This document shows, piece by piece, positions 16,371-25,292 of a stretch of DNA of 38,639 bases. A model generated the notes under the pieces. It was not told the DNA's origin and made no database searches. It saw nothing but the letters and a program-made list of their open reading frames with translations. The first letter of the stretch is position 1. Each line of letters starts with the position of its first letter. The stretch comes from Hyphomicrobiales bacterium (lineage in GTDB: Bacteria; Pseudomonadota; Alphaproteobacteria; Rhizobiales; Aestuariivirgaceae): assembly GCA_025359045.1 (NCBI GenBank), contig JANYHN010000045.1, positions 1 through 38,639 of the forward strand, read 5' to 3'. The translations under genes and the position numbers were made by a program.

Positions 16371-18599
16371 ATGAGTCTTAGTGCAGAACCATCGCAGCCC
16401 CTGAATGTAGCGGATGTTATTCGTGGCATTTGGCGGCGCAAGACTTTATTGATAACGCTTACTTTGATCGGCTTAGGGTTAGGCTCGGCTATAGTGTTTT
16501 TGTCAAAACCCACTTACCAAACGGAAGCGCAGATCATTATTGAAAACTCCGCCACATCTTTTGAGCGGGCAAACTCTGATTTGCAGTCTGCAACAGTAGC
16601 ACCCGTTGACGAAAGATTTATCACCAGCCAGGTTTCGGTAATTAAGTCAGGTGATCTTTTGGGACGTGTAACGGATCAATTGGCACTCAAAGATAATCCA
16701 GAATTTAACACCGCATTGACCAAAATAAGTTTGGTGAAATCATTATTGATTGCTACTGGATTTGCCGATGATCCAAATTTGTACACGGGTCGTGAAAATG
16801 CGTTGAAAATGGTCATTTCAAAACTTTCGGTCTCTGCAATTGTTGACTCAAATATTGTGACGATTACTGCGCGAATGAATGATAAAAAAGCTGCGGCCGA
16901 CATCACCAATGCCGTGGCAGAAGCTTATGTCTCTTCAACTCGTGAGAACGACGCAGGGTCGACTGAGCGTGCGCGGCAATGGCTTGGCGGACAGATTGCC
17001 GATTTGCGTCAGAAGGTCAGTGAATCGGAGAATGCAGTAGAAAAATATCGTGCCGAGGCTGGTTTGCTTAAAGGCCAAACCGCAACTCTTGGCACCCAGC
17101 AAATTTCTGAACTCAACTCGCAAATTGGCATCGCTGAAAATGCAGCAGGTGAGGCAACCGCACGGGCGGCAGAAATCAAAAGTCTTTTGGCATCTGGCGG
17201 AGTTGAAGCCTCTTCGGATGTTTTGAATTCGCCGCTCATCCAAAATTTGCGCGAACAACAAAGCGCTGCCAATCGGAAAATGTCAGAGCTGTCGGCTACT
17301 TATTTGCCAAACCATCCAAAAATGATTGCCGCTCAAAAGGAACTCGCTGCAATTACGGGTTCGTTGAAGCGCGAAGCTTTGAAAGTAGTTGATAGCCTTC
17401 AGGGCCAAGCAAAAGTTGCAAATCAGCGCGCTGAAACGCTACGTGCCAATCTTGAAACGCTAAAGGGCAGAGAGTCTGGCGCTAATATTAGTGATGTAAA
17501 GCTCAAGGGACTTGAGCGCGAAGCCCAAGCCAATCGCACTTTGCTTGAATCGATGTTAGGTCGTTATGCCGATGCCAGCGCGCGTCAAGACGTGTCACAA
17601 CAACCCAGCAAAGCAAGAATTATTCAGCGCGCCGCCGTTCCTCCAACACCATACTTCCCTAAAGTCGGCCCCACAATATTTTTAACAACGATGGCTGGGT
17701 TAGCGCTTGGTCTGGGCCTTGCGTTCATTTTGGAGGTACTGTCTGCAGCCGCCAATGCTGCAAGGATGCAACGACCACTAACGCGCTCACATGTTGCAGC
17801 AGCCCAACTTGAACAGTCATTCACCATTCCGCCAATGATTGTTCCAGCAAAGCTGCCAATTGAAGCTGTGGTGACGTCGATGGTTCAAAGACCTGAATCT
17901 GATGTTGTTCAACCTGTCTCACATATGACCGCTTCAGGCTCGCGCAGCGCTGCGCTTGAATTATTGCATGGAGAAGATGGTGCAGCTTCTGAATTTCCAA
18001 TGGCCATCGCTCTGGCGGGGGCCTGCCAATCATTAAAAGACAGCAAGGGATACAAGGCCTTTTCGTTCACCAGCCTCGGCAGTGGTGGGCCTGACGCCGC
18101 TCTCGTCGCGCTTTCAACGGCGCGCATTCTCTCAGAGAACAAAAAGCGTGTAGCCATAATCGATATTTCGCAAAACGGCGGCGACATTGAAATGCTAGCA
18201 GGTTTGCCCGGAGGCGTAGGTCTAACTGACTTAGTGTCAGGCACAGCCGACTTCACTAAAATTATTAATCGCGATCCACATTCTACACTTCACATTATCC
18301 GTAAAGGGCTATCACACGACCAAGATGTTACAACTCGTATCGCTGGTAAATTTGAGTCGGTCGTGACAGCTCTGAGTAGCATCTATGATTTTGTGTTCGT
18401 CCATGTGGGCGAGGCTTATGGAGCTGCGCCCAATCTTGTGAAGAACTGCCCGGCCGCGTTCATTTTAGCGGGCGCTGCTCGTCAACGCGACGCGTTGGCG
18501 GCGGCTAAAATCTTGCAAACAAATGGCGTGTTGGCACCGATGTTTATTCAAGTAAACGCTGAACCTGCCGTTCAAAACCGCAGGGCCGCTTCGGCGTAG
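16371..18599 (+). CDS. Wzc/ExoP-like polysaccharide copolymerase with degenerate kinase domain
   Basis: The product is a 742-residue inner-membrane chain-length and export protein. A Wzz domain (first helix near residues 31-49) precedes a long periplasmic coiled coil (about residues 190-395). The motif PPTPYFPKVGPTIFLTTMAGL marks the Pro-rich loop and second helix near residue 430. The C-terminal region (from about residue 559) aligns in order with a BY-kinase, but its key residues are gone. The Walker A position reads LGSGGPDAALVAL with no Lys-Ser/Thr, Walker A' keeps only one Asp (VAIIDIS), Walker B reads FVFVHVGEA with His for Asp, and there is no Tyr-rich tail. It is expected to be kinase-dead. 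It is cotranscribed with the deacetylase four bases downstream. Confidence 0.92.
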   Translation: MSLSAEPSQPLNVADVIRGIWRRKTLLITLTLIGLGLGSAIVFLSKPTYQTEAQIIIENSATSFERANSDLQSATVAPVDERFITSQVSVIKSGDLLGRVTDQLALKDNPEFNTALTKISLVKSLLIATGFADDPNLYTGRENALKMVISKLSVSAIVDSNIVTITARMNDKKAAADITNAVAEAYVSSTRENDAGSTERARQWLGGQIADLRQKVSESENAVEKYRAEAGLLKGQTATLGTQQISELNSQIGIAENAAGEATARAAEIKSLLASGGVEASSDVLNSPLIQNLREQQSAANRKMSELSATYLPNHPKMIAAQKELAAITGSLKREALKVVDSLQGQAKVANQRAETLRANLETLKGRESGANISDVKLKGLEREAQANRTLLESMLGRYADASARQDVSQQPSKARIIQRAAVPPTPYFPKVGPTIFLTTMAGLALGLGLAFILEVLSAAANAARMQRPLTRSHVAAAQLEQSFTIPPMIVPAKLPIEAVVTSMVQRPESDVVQPVSHMTASGSRSAALELLHGEDGAASEFPMAIALAGACQSLKDSKGYKAFSFTSLGSGGPDAALVALSTARILSENKKRVAIIDISQNGGDIEMLAGLPGGVGLTDLVSGTADFTKIINRDPHSTLHIIRKGLSHDQDVTTRIAGKFESVVTALSSIYDFVFVHVGEAYGAAPNLVKNCPAAFILAGAARQRDALAAAKILQTNGVLAPMFIQVNAEPAVQNRRAASA

Positions 18600-18603
18600 C
18601 ATA

Positions 18604-19662
18604 ATGGTTTCTCCTGCTCTTTTACGCGCGTGCCTCGATGTAATGCACTTCACGGGCTTGTCTCACCTCCTCAGAAAGCAGTTTCAAGGGATGGGCAGTA
18701 TATTTTGTTTCCATCACGTGTGCCCTGGGGGAGGGAAGGCCAAAGGTTTTGCCCCCAATGGCAAAATTGAATGCACTCCAGAATTCTTGAGCGAGATTAT
18801 TCTTCTGGTCAGGAGGCGCGGCATGGAAACGCTGTCATTGGCTGATGCCATTGAGCGCATTCGTAATCCTAAACCAAACCAAAAACCATTTGCTGTTTTT
18901 ACGTTAGATGACGGATACAAGGACAACTTGAACTATGGTCAACCGATTTTCGAAAAACTCAATTGCCCATATACAGTCTTTGTGGCCCCCAAAATTGTAG
19001 ACGCTTCTTGCGAACTGTGGTGGAGAGCGTTGGAGAAGATAATATCAAGCAACTCTCAATTTAGTTCAACAATTGACGGTGTACGATATGATCTTGATAT
19101 TCGGTCAGAAGTCCAGAAGAAACACGCTTGGAACGTTCTATTCCCGAAACTAGCCGCTACGCCCGAATATGATCAACGCAAGACCATTCATGAATTGGCA
19201 TCTAGGTATAATTTCGATCTTGTTGAATATTGCAAGTCCGTTGCGATGACTTGGGATGAGATTCGGAAAATGAACGAAGACCCACTCTGCACCATTGGTG
19301 CGCATACGATGAACCATTATGCAGTTGCAAAACTCAGTGCTGCTGACTGCCTGTATGAATTGGAAGAATCTCGCCGTTGCATAGAACGAGAGTTAGGCGA
19401 GAAAATTCACTTCTTTGCTTACCCCTATGGTGACGAACCTGCTGCAGGCCCGCGCGATTTCCAAATTGCCAATGATCTAGGATTCACTGCGTCGCTCACG
19501 ACAAGAAAAGGCGTTGTCTTTGAGAAGCATGGCAAACATCTCCAAGCGTTGCCCAGAATTATGGTTTCGGGTCGCTATCAGAAAATTCGCTATATCGATG
19601 CACTGATTTCTGGCGCACCTACAGCGTTGCTCAATCGATTTAAACAAGTAAACGTTAGTTGA
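18604..19662 (+). CDS. Polysaccharide deacetylase (NodB-type, CE4)
   Basis: The product is a 352-residue protein with a NodB-type metal-dependent deacetylase domain, likely acting on N-acetyl or O-acetyl groups of the polymer or its precursor. Motif 1 is TLDDGY (Asp-Asp pair, with Leu in place of the usual Phe), motif 2 is HTMNH (zinc His pair), and motif 3 is FAYPYGDE. No classical signal peptide is evident; an N-terminal hydrophobic stretch is short, so location is unclear. It follows the copolymerase gene by four bases. Its 3' end overlaps the convergent DUF2842 gene by eight bases. Confidence 0.92.
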   Translation: MVSPALLRACLDVMHFTGLSHLLRKQFQGMGSIFCFHHVCPGGGKAKGFAPNGKIECTPEFLSEIILLVRRRGMETLSLADAIERIRNPKPNQKPFAVFTLDDGYKDNLNYGQPIFEKLNCPYTVFVAPKIVDASCELWWRALEKIISSNSQFSSTIDGVRYDLDIRSEVQKKHAWNVLFPKLAATPEYDQRKTIHELASRYNFDLVEYCKSVAMTWDEIRKMNEDPLCTIGAHTMNHYAVAKLSAADCLYELEESRRCIERELGEKIHFFAYPYGDEPAAGPRDFQIANDLGFTASLTTRKGVVFEKHGKHLQALPRIMVSGRYQKIRYIDALISGAPTALLNRFKQVNVS

Positions 19663-19867
19663 CTGGGTCCGGCTTTGACATCCAGCGGATAATAACCATC
19701 GACACCGGCAACCAACCGAAACCACCCAAGATATAGAATGGCAGTTCAAACATTAGGCCGCGCCCAATTATGAATACGCCGCCAATTGCCATTACAATAA
19801 GCGCGTATACGATCATGAAGACGATTGTATAGATCGTGCCCAAAAGCTTACGGGTTCGGAGTTTCAT
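19655..19867 (-). CDS. DUF2842 family small membrane protein
   Basis: The product is a 70-residue protein of the alphaproteobacterial DUF2842 family. The start is placed at the ATG at 19867 (MKLRTRKLLGT), where the family motif begins; the longer frame from 19921 is unlikely. Two hydrophobic helices flank a short loop, and the protein ends in RWMSKPD as the family does. It sits divergent from ctaA, its usual neighbour as I recall, which hints at a link to cytochrome oxidase biogenesis, but function is unknown. Confidence 0.88.
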   Translation of the reverse strand: MKLRTRKLLGTIYTIVFMIVYALIVMAIGGVFIIGRGLMFELPFYILGGFGWLPVSMVIIRWMSKPDPVN

Positions 19868-19964
19868 AGGCCACACATAGCGATTCAAATCGAAAAATGA
19901 AATGGTGGGCCCTGCGGCCAACAGGCGCTTGCCTCATATGCAGTGAAAGCTTAGTTTCGCGGTC

Positions 19965-21014
19965 ATGACAGACATAGCACAAAACATGCCCCTCTCGCGA
20001 TCAAGAGTAGCAATACCGAGCATAAGAACTTGGCTCGGATGGGTTGCATTTATGGTGTTCTTGATGGTCGTCGTAGGCGGTGCCACGCGTTTGACGAATA
20101 GTGGGCTTTCAATCACGGAATGGGATCCCGTCTTAGGTGCCATCCCTCCAATGCATGCCGCAGATTGGGATATTTTATTTCAGAAATATCAACAATCATC
20201 TCAATACAAATTGCAAAATGTCGGAATGTCCTTGACTGAATTCCAATTCATATTTTGGTGGGAATGGGCGCACCGGTTGCTCGGGCGTTTGATCGGTGTA
20301 GTTTTCCTAGTCCCATTTCTTTATTTTGCAATTATGCGGAAATTGGAACTCCGCCTACTGCCACGTTTGATTGCACTGTTTGTTCTTGGCGGCCTGCAAG
20401 GCGCGCTGGGCTGGTATATGGTGGCCTCTGGGTTGGTAAACCGCGTGGATGTCAGTCAATATCGCCTGGCGGCACATTTGACGCTGGCGAGCGTTTTGTT
20501 TGCGGCAATCATTTGGACGATTTCAAGCTTGAATTGGCGACATAGAATTCCCCGCAATTTTGATGCTTTGACAGCTTTAGTTTTATTTTTGCTTATCATT
20601 TTGCAAATTGCCGCAGGTGGGTTTGTTGCAGGGTTGGACGCAGGGCAGGGATATAACACGTGGCCTCTGATGGAAGGAAAATACATTCCCGATGGTCTAA
20701 ACCTAATGCAGCCAGTTTGGCGCAACCTGTTTGAAAACGCACTTACTGTGCAGTTTGATCATCGCATACTAGCATATACAATATTCTTAATTGCCGTTTT
20801 GCACGCAGTAAAAACATTTTCTTTCACTTCAATGGTGCTTGCCTATCTTATTTTCGTTCAGGCAGGTCTTGGGATCATGACCCTGCTGATGCATGTACCA
20901 TTAGGATTTGCTTTGGCCCACCAAGCAACGGCCATGTTAGTTTTGGCCGCTGCTGTCTGGAATTTACATAAGAAAACGATTGATCAAGCTTTAGTAAGTC
21001 AAGACATCGCTTGA
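19965..21014 (+). CDS. ctaA: Heme A synthase (CtaA/COX15)
   Basis: The product is a 349-residue inner-membrane enzyme that oxidises heme O to heme A for aa3-type cytochrome oxidase. It has GATRLTNSGLSITEWDPVLGAIPP, EFQFIFWWEWAHRLLGR (His ligand and Glu), a Gly-rich ALGWYMVASGLV, FDHRILAY and HQATAMLV near the end, giving the four conserved His positions. About eight helices are present, as in the alphaproteobacterial and mitochondrial two-half type. Its 3' end overlaps the convergent metY by 16 bases. An aa3 oxidase must be encoded elsewhere. Confidence 0.97.
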   Translation: MTDIAQNMPLSRSRVAIPSIRTWLGWVAFMVFLMVVVGGATRLTNSGLSITEWDPVLGAIPPMHAADWDILFQKYQQSSQYKLQNVGMSLTEFQFIFWWEWAHRLLGRLIGVVFLVPFLYFAIMRKLELRLLPRLIALFVLGGLQGALGWYMVASGLVNRVDVSQYRLAAHLTLASVLFAAIIWTISSLNWRHRIPRNFDALTALVLFLLIILQIAAGGFVAGLDAGQGYNTWPLMEGKYIPDGLNLMQPVWRNLFENALTVQFDHRILAYTIFLIAVLHAVKTFSFTSMVLAYLIFVQAGLGIMTLLMHVPLGFALAHQATAMLVLAAAVWNLHKKTIDQALVSQDIA

Positions 21015-22276
21015 TCAATATCGGCAATAATATCATCTGCATCTTCAATGCCGATTGAAAGCCGAACCACGTCTGGCCCAGCCCCCGCTTTTACCAATTG
21101 ATCCGGCGAAAGCTGGCTATGTGTAGTTGAAGCAGGGTGGATGATCAGTGAACGTGTGTCGCCAACATTCGCCAGATGTGACAACATCTTCACTGATGAT
21201 ACCATTTTTACGCCAGCGTCATAGCCGCCTTTCAGACCGAAGGTAAAAACCGCACCAGCGCCTTTTGGGGCATACTTTTTTTGTAGCGCGTTGTGTTTGT
21301 CAGAGGGCAGACCCGCATAATTCACCCAAGCCACATTCTTATGTTTCGAGAGCCATGTCGCCACTTTGAGCGCATTGTCACAATGGCGCTGCATACGAAG
21401 CCCCAATGTTTCCATGCCAGTTAAAATCAAGAATGAATTGAGTGGCGCAATTGAGGGCCCTAAATCACGAAGGCCCAGCACGCGGCAAGCAATCGCAAAA
21501 GCAATGCCACCAAATGTTTCGTGCAGCTTCATGCCATGATAGCTTTCGTTTGGTTCAGAAAGCAGGGGATACTTTCCACTCTTCGACCAATCGAAATTTC
21601 CACCATCGACAATGACGCCACCCATCGAGTTGCCATGGCCTCCCATAAATTTGGTAAGCGAGTGCACCACGATGTTTGCACCATGCTTGAACGGCTGGCA
21701 AAGATATGGCGTGGCTAAAGTGTTGTCGACGATCAGCGGAATACCAGCTTTCTGTGCCACTTTCGCAATGGCCTCCAAGTCAGTCACACGGCCGCCGGGG
21801 TTGGCAATCGACTCAACAAAGATCGCCTTGGTTTTTGGAGAAATGGCTTTTTCGAATGATGAAATATCATCGGCATCAGCCCATACCACATGCCAACCAA
21901 ACGACTTGAAAGATTGGTTGAACTGGTTGATCGATCCGCCATAGAGTTGGCGTGAGGCAATGAATTCATCGCCGGGCTGCATCATCGTATGAAATACAAG
22001 AAGCTGTGCCGCGTGACCTGAAGCAACCGACAGCGCCGCCGTTCCCCCTTCAAGTGCTGCAATCTTGCCCTCTAGAACCGACTGCGTTGGATTCATGATC
22101 CGCGTGTAGATGTTTCCGAATGCGCGCAATGCAAACAAGTCAGAGGCATGTTGCACATCGTTAAACACGAATGCCGTTGTCTGATAAATAGGTGTTATGC
22201 GGGCACCTGTGGCAGAGTCTGGTGCGCCACCTGCATGAATTGCAAGAGTGTCAAATCCTGGGGTTTTTTCGGCCAT
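20999..22276 (-). CDS. metY: O-acetylhomoserine sulfhydrylase/aminocarboxypropyltransferase
   Basis: The product is a 425-residue PLP enzyme of the Cys/Met metabolism family that makes homocysteine from O-acetylhomoserine and sulfide. It has YTRIMNPTQSVLE, VFVESIANPGGR-like sequence (AIFVESIANPGG), LIVDNTLATPYLC and the PLP lysine at Lys209 in VVHSLTKFMGGHG. A strong CAGGAG ribosome site precedes the ATG. It is the last gene of a leftward run. The 63 bases to the upstream gene are too short for the SAM-II riboswitch found ahead of met genes in related bacteria, and none is seen. Confidence 0.95.
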   Translation of the reverse strand: MAEKTPGFDTLAIHAGGAPDSATGARITPIYQTTAFVFNDVQHASDLFALRAFGNIYTRIMNPTQSVLEGKIAALEGGTAALSVASGHAAQLLVFHTMMQPGDEFIASRQLYGGSINQFNQSFKSFGWHVVWADADDISSFEKAISPKTKAIFVESIANPGGRVTDLEAIAKVAQKAGIPLIVDNTLATPYLCQPFKHGANIVVHSLTKFMGGHGNSMGGVIVDGGNFDWSKSGKYPLLSEPNESYHGMKLHETFGGIAFAIACRVLGLRDLGPSIAPLNSFLILTGMETLGLRMQRHCDNALKVATWLSKHKNVAWVNYAGLPSDKHNALQKKYAPKGAGAVFTFGLKGGYDAGVKMVSSVKMLSHLANVGDTRSLIIHPASTTHSQLSPDQLVKAGAGPDVVRLSIGIEDADDIIADIDQAMS

Positions 22277-22339
22277 AAGCTGCTCCTGTTATGTATGAAG
22301 ACCAGAGCCTAATCTTGTATTTCCAATCCGGCAAGCGCC

Positions 22340-22873
22340 TCAATGGGGCGACATGCGTTTCAATAAATTATCCTTATCCCAGAAGTGATGCTTCAACGCA
22401 GCAACAACGTGAAGAATAATCAAAACTTCTGCGGCTTTGCTGGCAAGGCTATGCATATTGCCGCCAATTCCACCGAGATCTGGCAAGCCCGGCACAGGGG
22501 CAATGCCAAATAAGGTCGTGCCGCTCAAGATTGCTTCCTTAGGCAGTTGGTGAGTGAAAGCCATAAGTCCCGTCAACGGCAATCCGATCATCAAAACATA
22601 AAACAGCCAATGAGTGATGTGAGAAATAGAGACCTCCCAAGACCTCATGGTGGAGGCAAGAGGAGGGGGTGGGTTCATCAGTCGCCAACCAAGCCGCGCC
22701 AATGACAAGATCAAAACTGAAATCCCAATCGAAGCGTGAAGCGAGGGATAAAACGTGTCTGTTGGACGGCGGATAAGATCTTCGCCAAACAAAATCATAT
22801 AGATCATCAACGCTGCAATCGACCAATGAAGTATAATTGCTACAGTTGAATAGCGGGGCGGCGAAATCGACAT
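22340..22873 (-). CDS. Cytochrome b561 family protein
   Basis: The product is a 177-residue four-helix di-heme membrane cytochrome of the bacterial b561 (CybB-like) type. His residues occur in ILHWSIAAL, SLHASIGIS, ITHWLFYV and LHVVAALKHHFWDKD, the expected ligand-bearing helices, and the tail KHHFWDKDNLLKRM is family-typical. A GGAG site lies just before the ATG. It probably shuttles electrons from quinol to a periplasmic acceptor, or detoxifies superoxide as reported for E. coli CybB. It lies 50 bases downstream of the CoA-binding protein gene. Confidence 0.94.
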   Translation of the reverse strand: MSISPPRYSTVAIILHWSIAALMIYMILFGEDLIRRPTDTFYPSLHASIGISVLILSLARLGWRLMNPPPPLASTMRSWEVSISHITHWLFYVLMIGLPLTGLMAFTHQLPKEAILSGTTLFGIAPVPGLPDLGGIGGNMHSLASKAAEVLIILHVVAALKHHFWDKDNLLKRMSPH

Positions 22874-22923
22874 ATGAGCTCCTATTTATTCAAATGACGG
22901 TAGGACATTAAAGTTCCGTCGCA

Positions 22924-23454
22924 TTAATTGCGCGGCGCTATTCCTAAACTCTGCATGCGGCCATTAGCGTTTACCACCTGACGTCTTGATGATATGATTC
23001 CAGAGTTTCCACCCACCCAAGCCCATTCGCCGGATATTTTTCCAAATTCCATTTTGGGACAGCGATCCATGACAACTTTCAAGCCGCGTGTCTCGGCCAG
23101 TATTGCGGCCTCATCATTTCGCACGCCGAGCTGCATCCAAATAACTTTAGGTAAAATCTCGAGAGCCAGAGCTTCCTGCGTCACCTTTAAAGCCGCTTCT
23201 GAGTTTCGAAAGATATCGATCATGTCGATAGCCACTGGAACATCAGCGAGGCTTGCATAAACCAGTCGCCCCGAAATCTCTTTTCCCGCTAAGCTAGGAT
23301 TTATGGGAAAAACCTGATAACCCTTCTCCAATAAATAGTTCAGAACAAAGAACGATGGTCTAACTTCGTTGTTTGATGCGCCAACCAACGCGATTGTCTT
23401 AACATCGCGAAGAATATCGGCGATGTATTCAACTTGATAGTGGTCGTGGTTCAT
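22924..23454 (-). CDS. CoA-binding domain protein (YccU-like)
   Basis: The product is a 176-residue cytoplasmic protein with a CoA_binding_2 Rossmann domain: IALVGASNNEVRPSFFVLNYLLEKGYQVFPINP, recognised by VGASNN and the PINP turn, and later VIWMQLGVRNDEAA and MDRCPKMEF, containing the conserved Cys-Pro. The start is placed at the ATG at 23454, which overlaps the TGA of the upstream enoyl-CoA hydratase gene (ATGA); the longer frame adds four residues inside that gene. Family members bind CoA, but their cellular role is not settled. Coupling to the hydratase suggests an acyl-CoA link. Confidence 0.92.
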   Translation of the reverse strand: MNHDHYQVEYIADILRDVKTIALVGASNNEVRPSFFVLNYLLEKGYQVFPINPSLAGKEISGRLVYASLADVPVAIDMIDIFRNSEAALKVTQEALALEILPKVIWMQLGVRNDEAAILAETRGLKVVMDRCPKMEFGKISGEWAWVGGNSGIISSRRQVVNANGRMQSLGIAPRN

Positions 23455-24242
23455 GATGACGGCCAAATAGGTTTACGTTTTTCTAAAACAGCACCAACGC
23501 CTTCACGAGCAGATTCTTGCAGGAAATTTTCAACCATCACTTGGCTGCAATGTGCATAAGCCTCGCCTAGACCGAGTCCCAACTGCGCCTCAAATGCAGG
23601 CTTTCCAATGCCAATTGCATTTTGTGATTTGGTCGCGATCTTGTTAGCAATATCTGAAACATGCGCATGCAATTCGTCAGCTTCAACAATTCCGTTCACT
23701 AAGCCAACCCGCACCGCAAATGCCGCATCATATATCTCGCCCGTCAACAACATTTCGCGCGCATGACGTGGGCCGATGGCGCGCGATAAAGCAACCATGG
23801 GCGTTGAACAAAACAAACCGATATTAACGCCAGGCGTACAAAAATGTGCATTTGCGCTGGCATAAGCAAAATCGCATGAAGCCACCAATTGGCAACCAGC
23901 AGCACTGGCCAATCCTTGCACCTCAGCAATTGTCACGCACCGATGTTGCGCAATAGCGGTCATTACTTTTGCACACCGATCAAATATCTCTGTGAAATAT
24001 TGGGCGCCTTGGTCAGCATCTGCGCGGTGCGAAGTGAGTTCTTTCAAGTTATGCCCTGCTGAGAACGCAACACCTTCAGCATTTATGATGACCACACTTA
24101 TGGAGAGATCGTCTTCCGCGTTCTTGAGTTCTTGGCCAAGGGCATTCAACATCGCTTCAGATATGCTGTTGCGCGTGGAATTATCGTTCAAAGTCAATCG
24201 CAAGATTGCACCATCACGACTGACTTTTAAAACAGCGCTCAT
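23451..24242 (-). CDS. Enoyl-CoA hydratase/isomerase family protein
   Basis: The product is a 263-residue crotonase-fold enzyme. The CoA-binding loop FSAGHNLKEL supplies the first oxyanion-hole part and EVQGLASAAGCQLVASCDFAYA the second. The catalytic Glu pair of true hydratases is not obvious: the first position lies near LLTGEIYDAAFA, and the region following CSTPMVALSRAIG resembles ECHDC3-like enzymes. Its exact reaction is therefore open. Both ends overlap neighbours by ATGA: the start overlaps the secreted Pro-rich protein gene, and the stop overlaps the CoA-binding protein gene. Confidence 0.9.
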   Translation of the reverse strand: MSAVLKVSRDGAILRLTLNDNSTRNSISEAMLNALGQELKNAEDDLSISVVIINAEGVAFSAGHNLKELTSHRADADQGAQYFTEIFDRCAKVMTAIAQHRCVTIAEVQGLASAAGCQLVASCDFAYASANAHFCTPGVNIGLFCSTPMVALSRAIGPRHAREMLLTGEIYDAAFAVRVGLVNGIVEADELHAHVSDIANKIATKSQNAIGIGKPAFEAQLGLGLGEAYAHCSQVMVENFLQESAREGVGAVLEKRKPIWPSS

Positions 24243-25051
24243 TCTTCAGTAGATTCGAGCTGTTTGATTTTTTCGGAATAGCTCGCGTCTTTGATCAGAT
24301 CTTCCGTTATCTTTCGATTATTTTCCGAAGGGATAGATGCTTTGAGATTGCTGATCTTCCGCTCTTTCAAGTCTTGTGCGATGGAATTATCACTTTTGAC
24401 GTCCTCAATTTGTTGAAGAGTGTCGGCAGTCTGATCATTGGCAACATTGGTGTATGCCAAGCTCAGTGTCGTAATCGCTAAATTCCAATCATCGACACTT
24501 TTGAACCCAAATCCTTTGACATCAGTTTCAAATTCTTTGCCACGCGGATCTTTATCAACAAACTCTTGAAGATCTTGGTATCCGGCAGAAGAATCTCGAT
24601 ATTTGTCTTGAACCAAAACATAAGCATCTAGCGCTTTGCGGGCTAAATCGGGGGTCAACTCCTCAACTTCGATGGGTGCGTTATCGCCGATGCTGATATC
24701 GCCTTCCATATCTGCAGCACTTGGGTCTTCCACCCCTGGCTCAGGTGCAGTTTGATCTCCGGTGGCAGGAGTTTGTGAATCCGTCGCGCCTGGAACAGGC
24801 GGAGAAACAGGGGCAGGGGCAGGAGGAACAACAGGTGGTGTGGCAACTAGCGGGGCGGCAGGTGGCGGTACGACTGGCTTAACCTCCACAGGCGGTGTAA
24901 TAGGCGCAGGAACAGTGGGTTTGACAACTACAGGCGGCGTTGCAACAGGAGGTGTCGGTTGCGTCGTGGTTGACTGCGCAACTGCCAATTGGGGCATTGT
25001 TAAAAAGACTGAAAGACCAATTGGAGCCAGTAACCGTAACATTAACTTCAT
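24239..25051 (-). CDS. Secreted proline-rich protein of unknown function
   Basis: The product is a 270-residue protein with a Sec-type signal peptide (KLMLRLLAPIGLSVFLTMPQLAVAQS, cleavage expected after AVA). A linker of about 60 residues is dominated by Pro, Val and Ala in a repeating PPV/TPPV/KPxVP pattern. An acidic segment follows, then a helical, charged C-terminal domain (about residues 130-270). The Pro-rich part could span the periplasm or peptidoglycan layer. A GAGGTGG ribosome site precedes the ATG. It is the first gene of the leftward run and overlaps the hydratase start by ATGA, which is odd for a secreted protein. I do not recognise the C-terminal domain. Confidence 0.85.
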   Translation of the reverse strand: MKLMLRLLAPIGLSVFLTMPQLAVAQSTTTQPTPPVATPPVVVKPTVPAPITPPVEVKPVVPPPAAPLVATPPVVPPAPAPVSPPVPGATDSQTPATGDQTAPEPGVEDPSAADMEGDISIGDNAPIEVEELTPDLARKALDAYVLVQDKYRDSSAGYQDLQEFVDKDPRGKEFETDVKGFGFKSVDDWNLAITTLSLAYTNVANDQTADTLQQIEDVKSDNSIAQDLKERKISNLKASIPSENNRKITEDLIKDASYSEKIKQLESTEE

Positions 25052-25197
25052 CGAACCACCTCAATTCATTCAATTTACGCCAGCCGACAAAATTCAGCCA
25101 GCAAAAACTGTATGACAGCTCAAATTGGCGGTTTCTGCCGTTTTCAACGGGTAATATGTTACCTTATAAAAAATACTCAATAAATCTACATCTCTTA

Positions 25198-25226
25198 TTG
25201 ACAGAGTCGCATGCAATTGGCTATCA
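25198..25226 (+). promoter_or_regulatory. Probable rplM-rpsI promoter
   Basis: A perfect -35 TTGACA (25198-25203) is followed after 17 bases by CTATCA, or after 18 by TATCAG. The start would lie about 60 bases before rplM. It is the best sigma-70-like match in the 241-base gap between the divergent secreted-protein and rplM genes; the rest of the gap shows no other feature. Confidence 0.55.
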
Positions 25227-25292
25227 GCCGCCCACATCGCGCTTTCAAAAGGGAAGCGCGTATTATTTAACACGAATTTAGAGAACAAGCTC

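Noticed and set aside
22277..22339. SAM riboswitch upstream of metY
   Set aside because: The gap is only 63 bases, has a plain ribosome site and shows no SAM-II-like pseudoknot.
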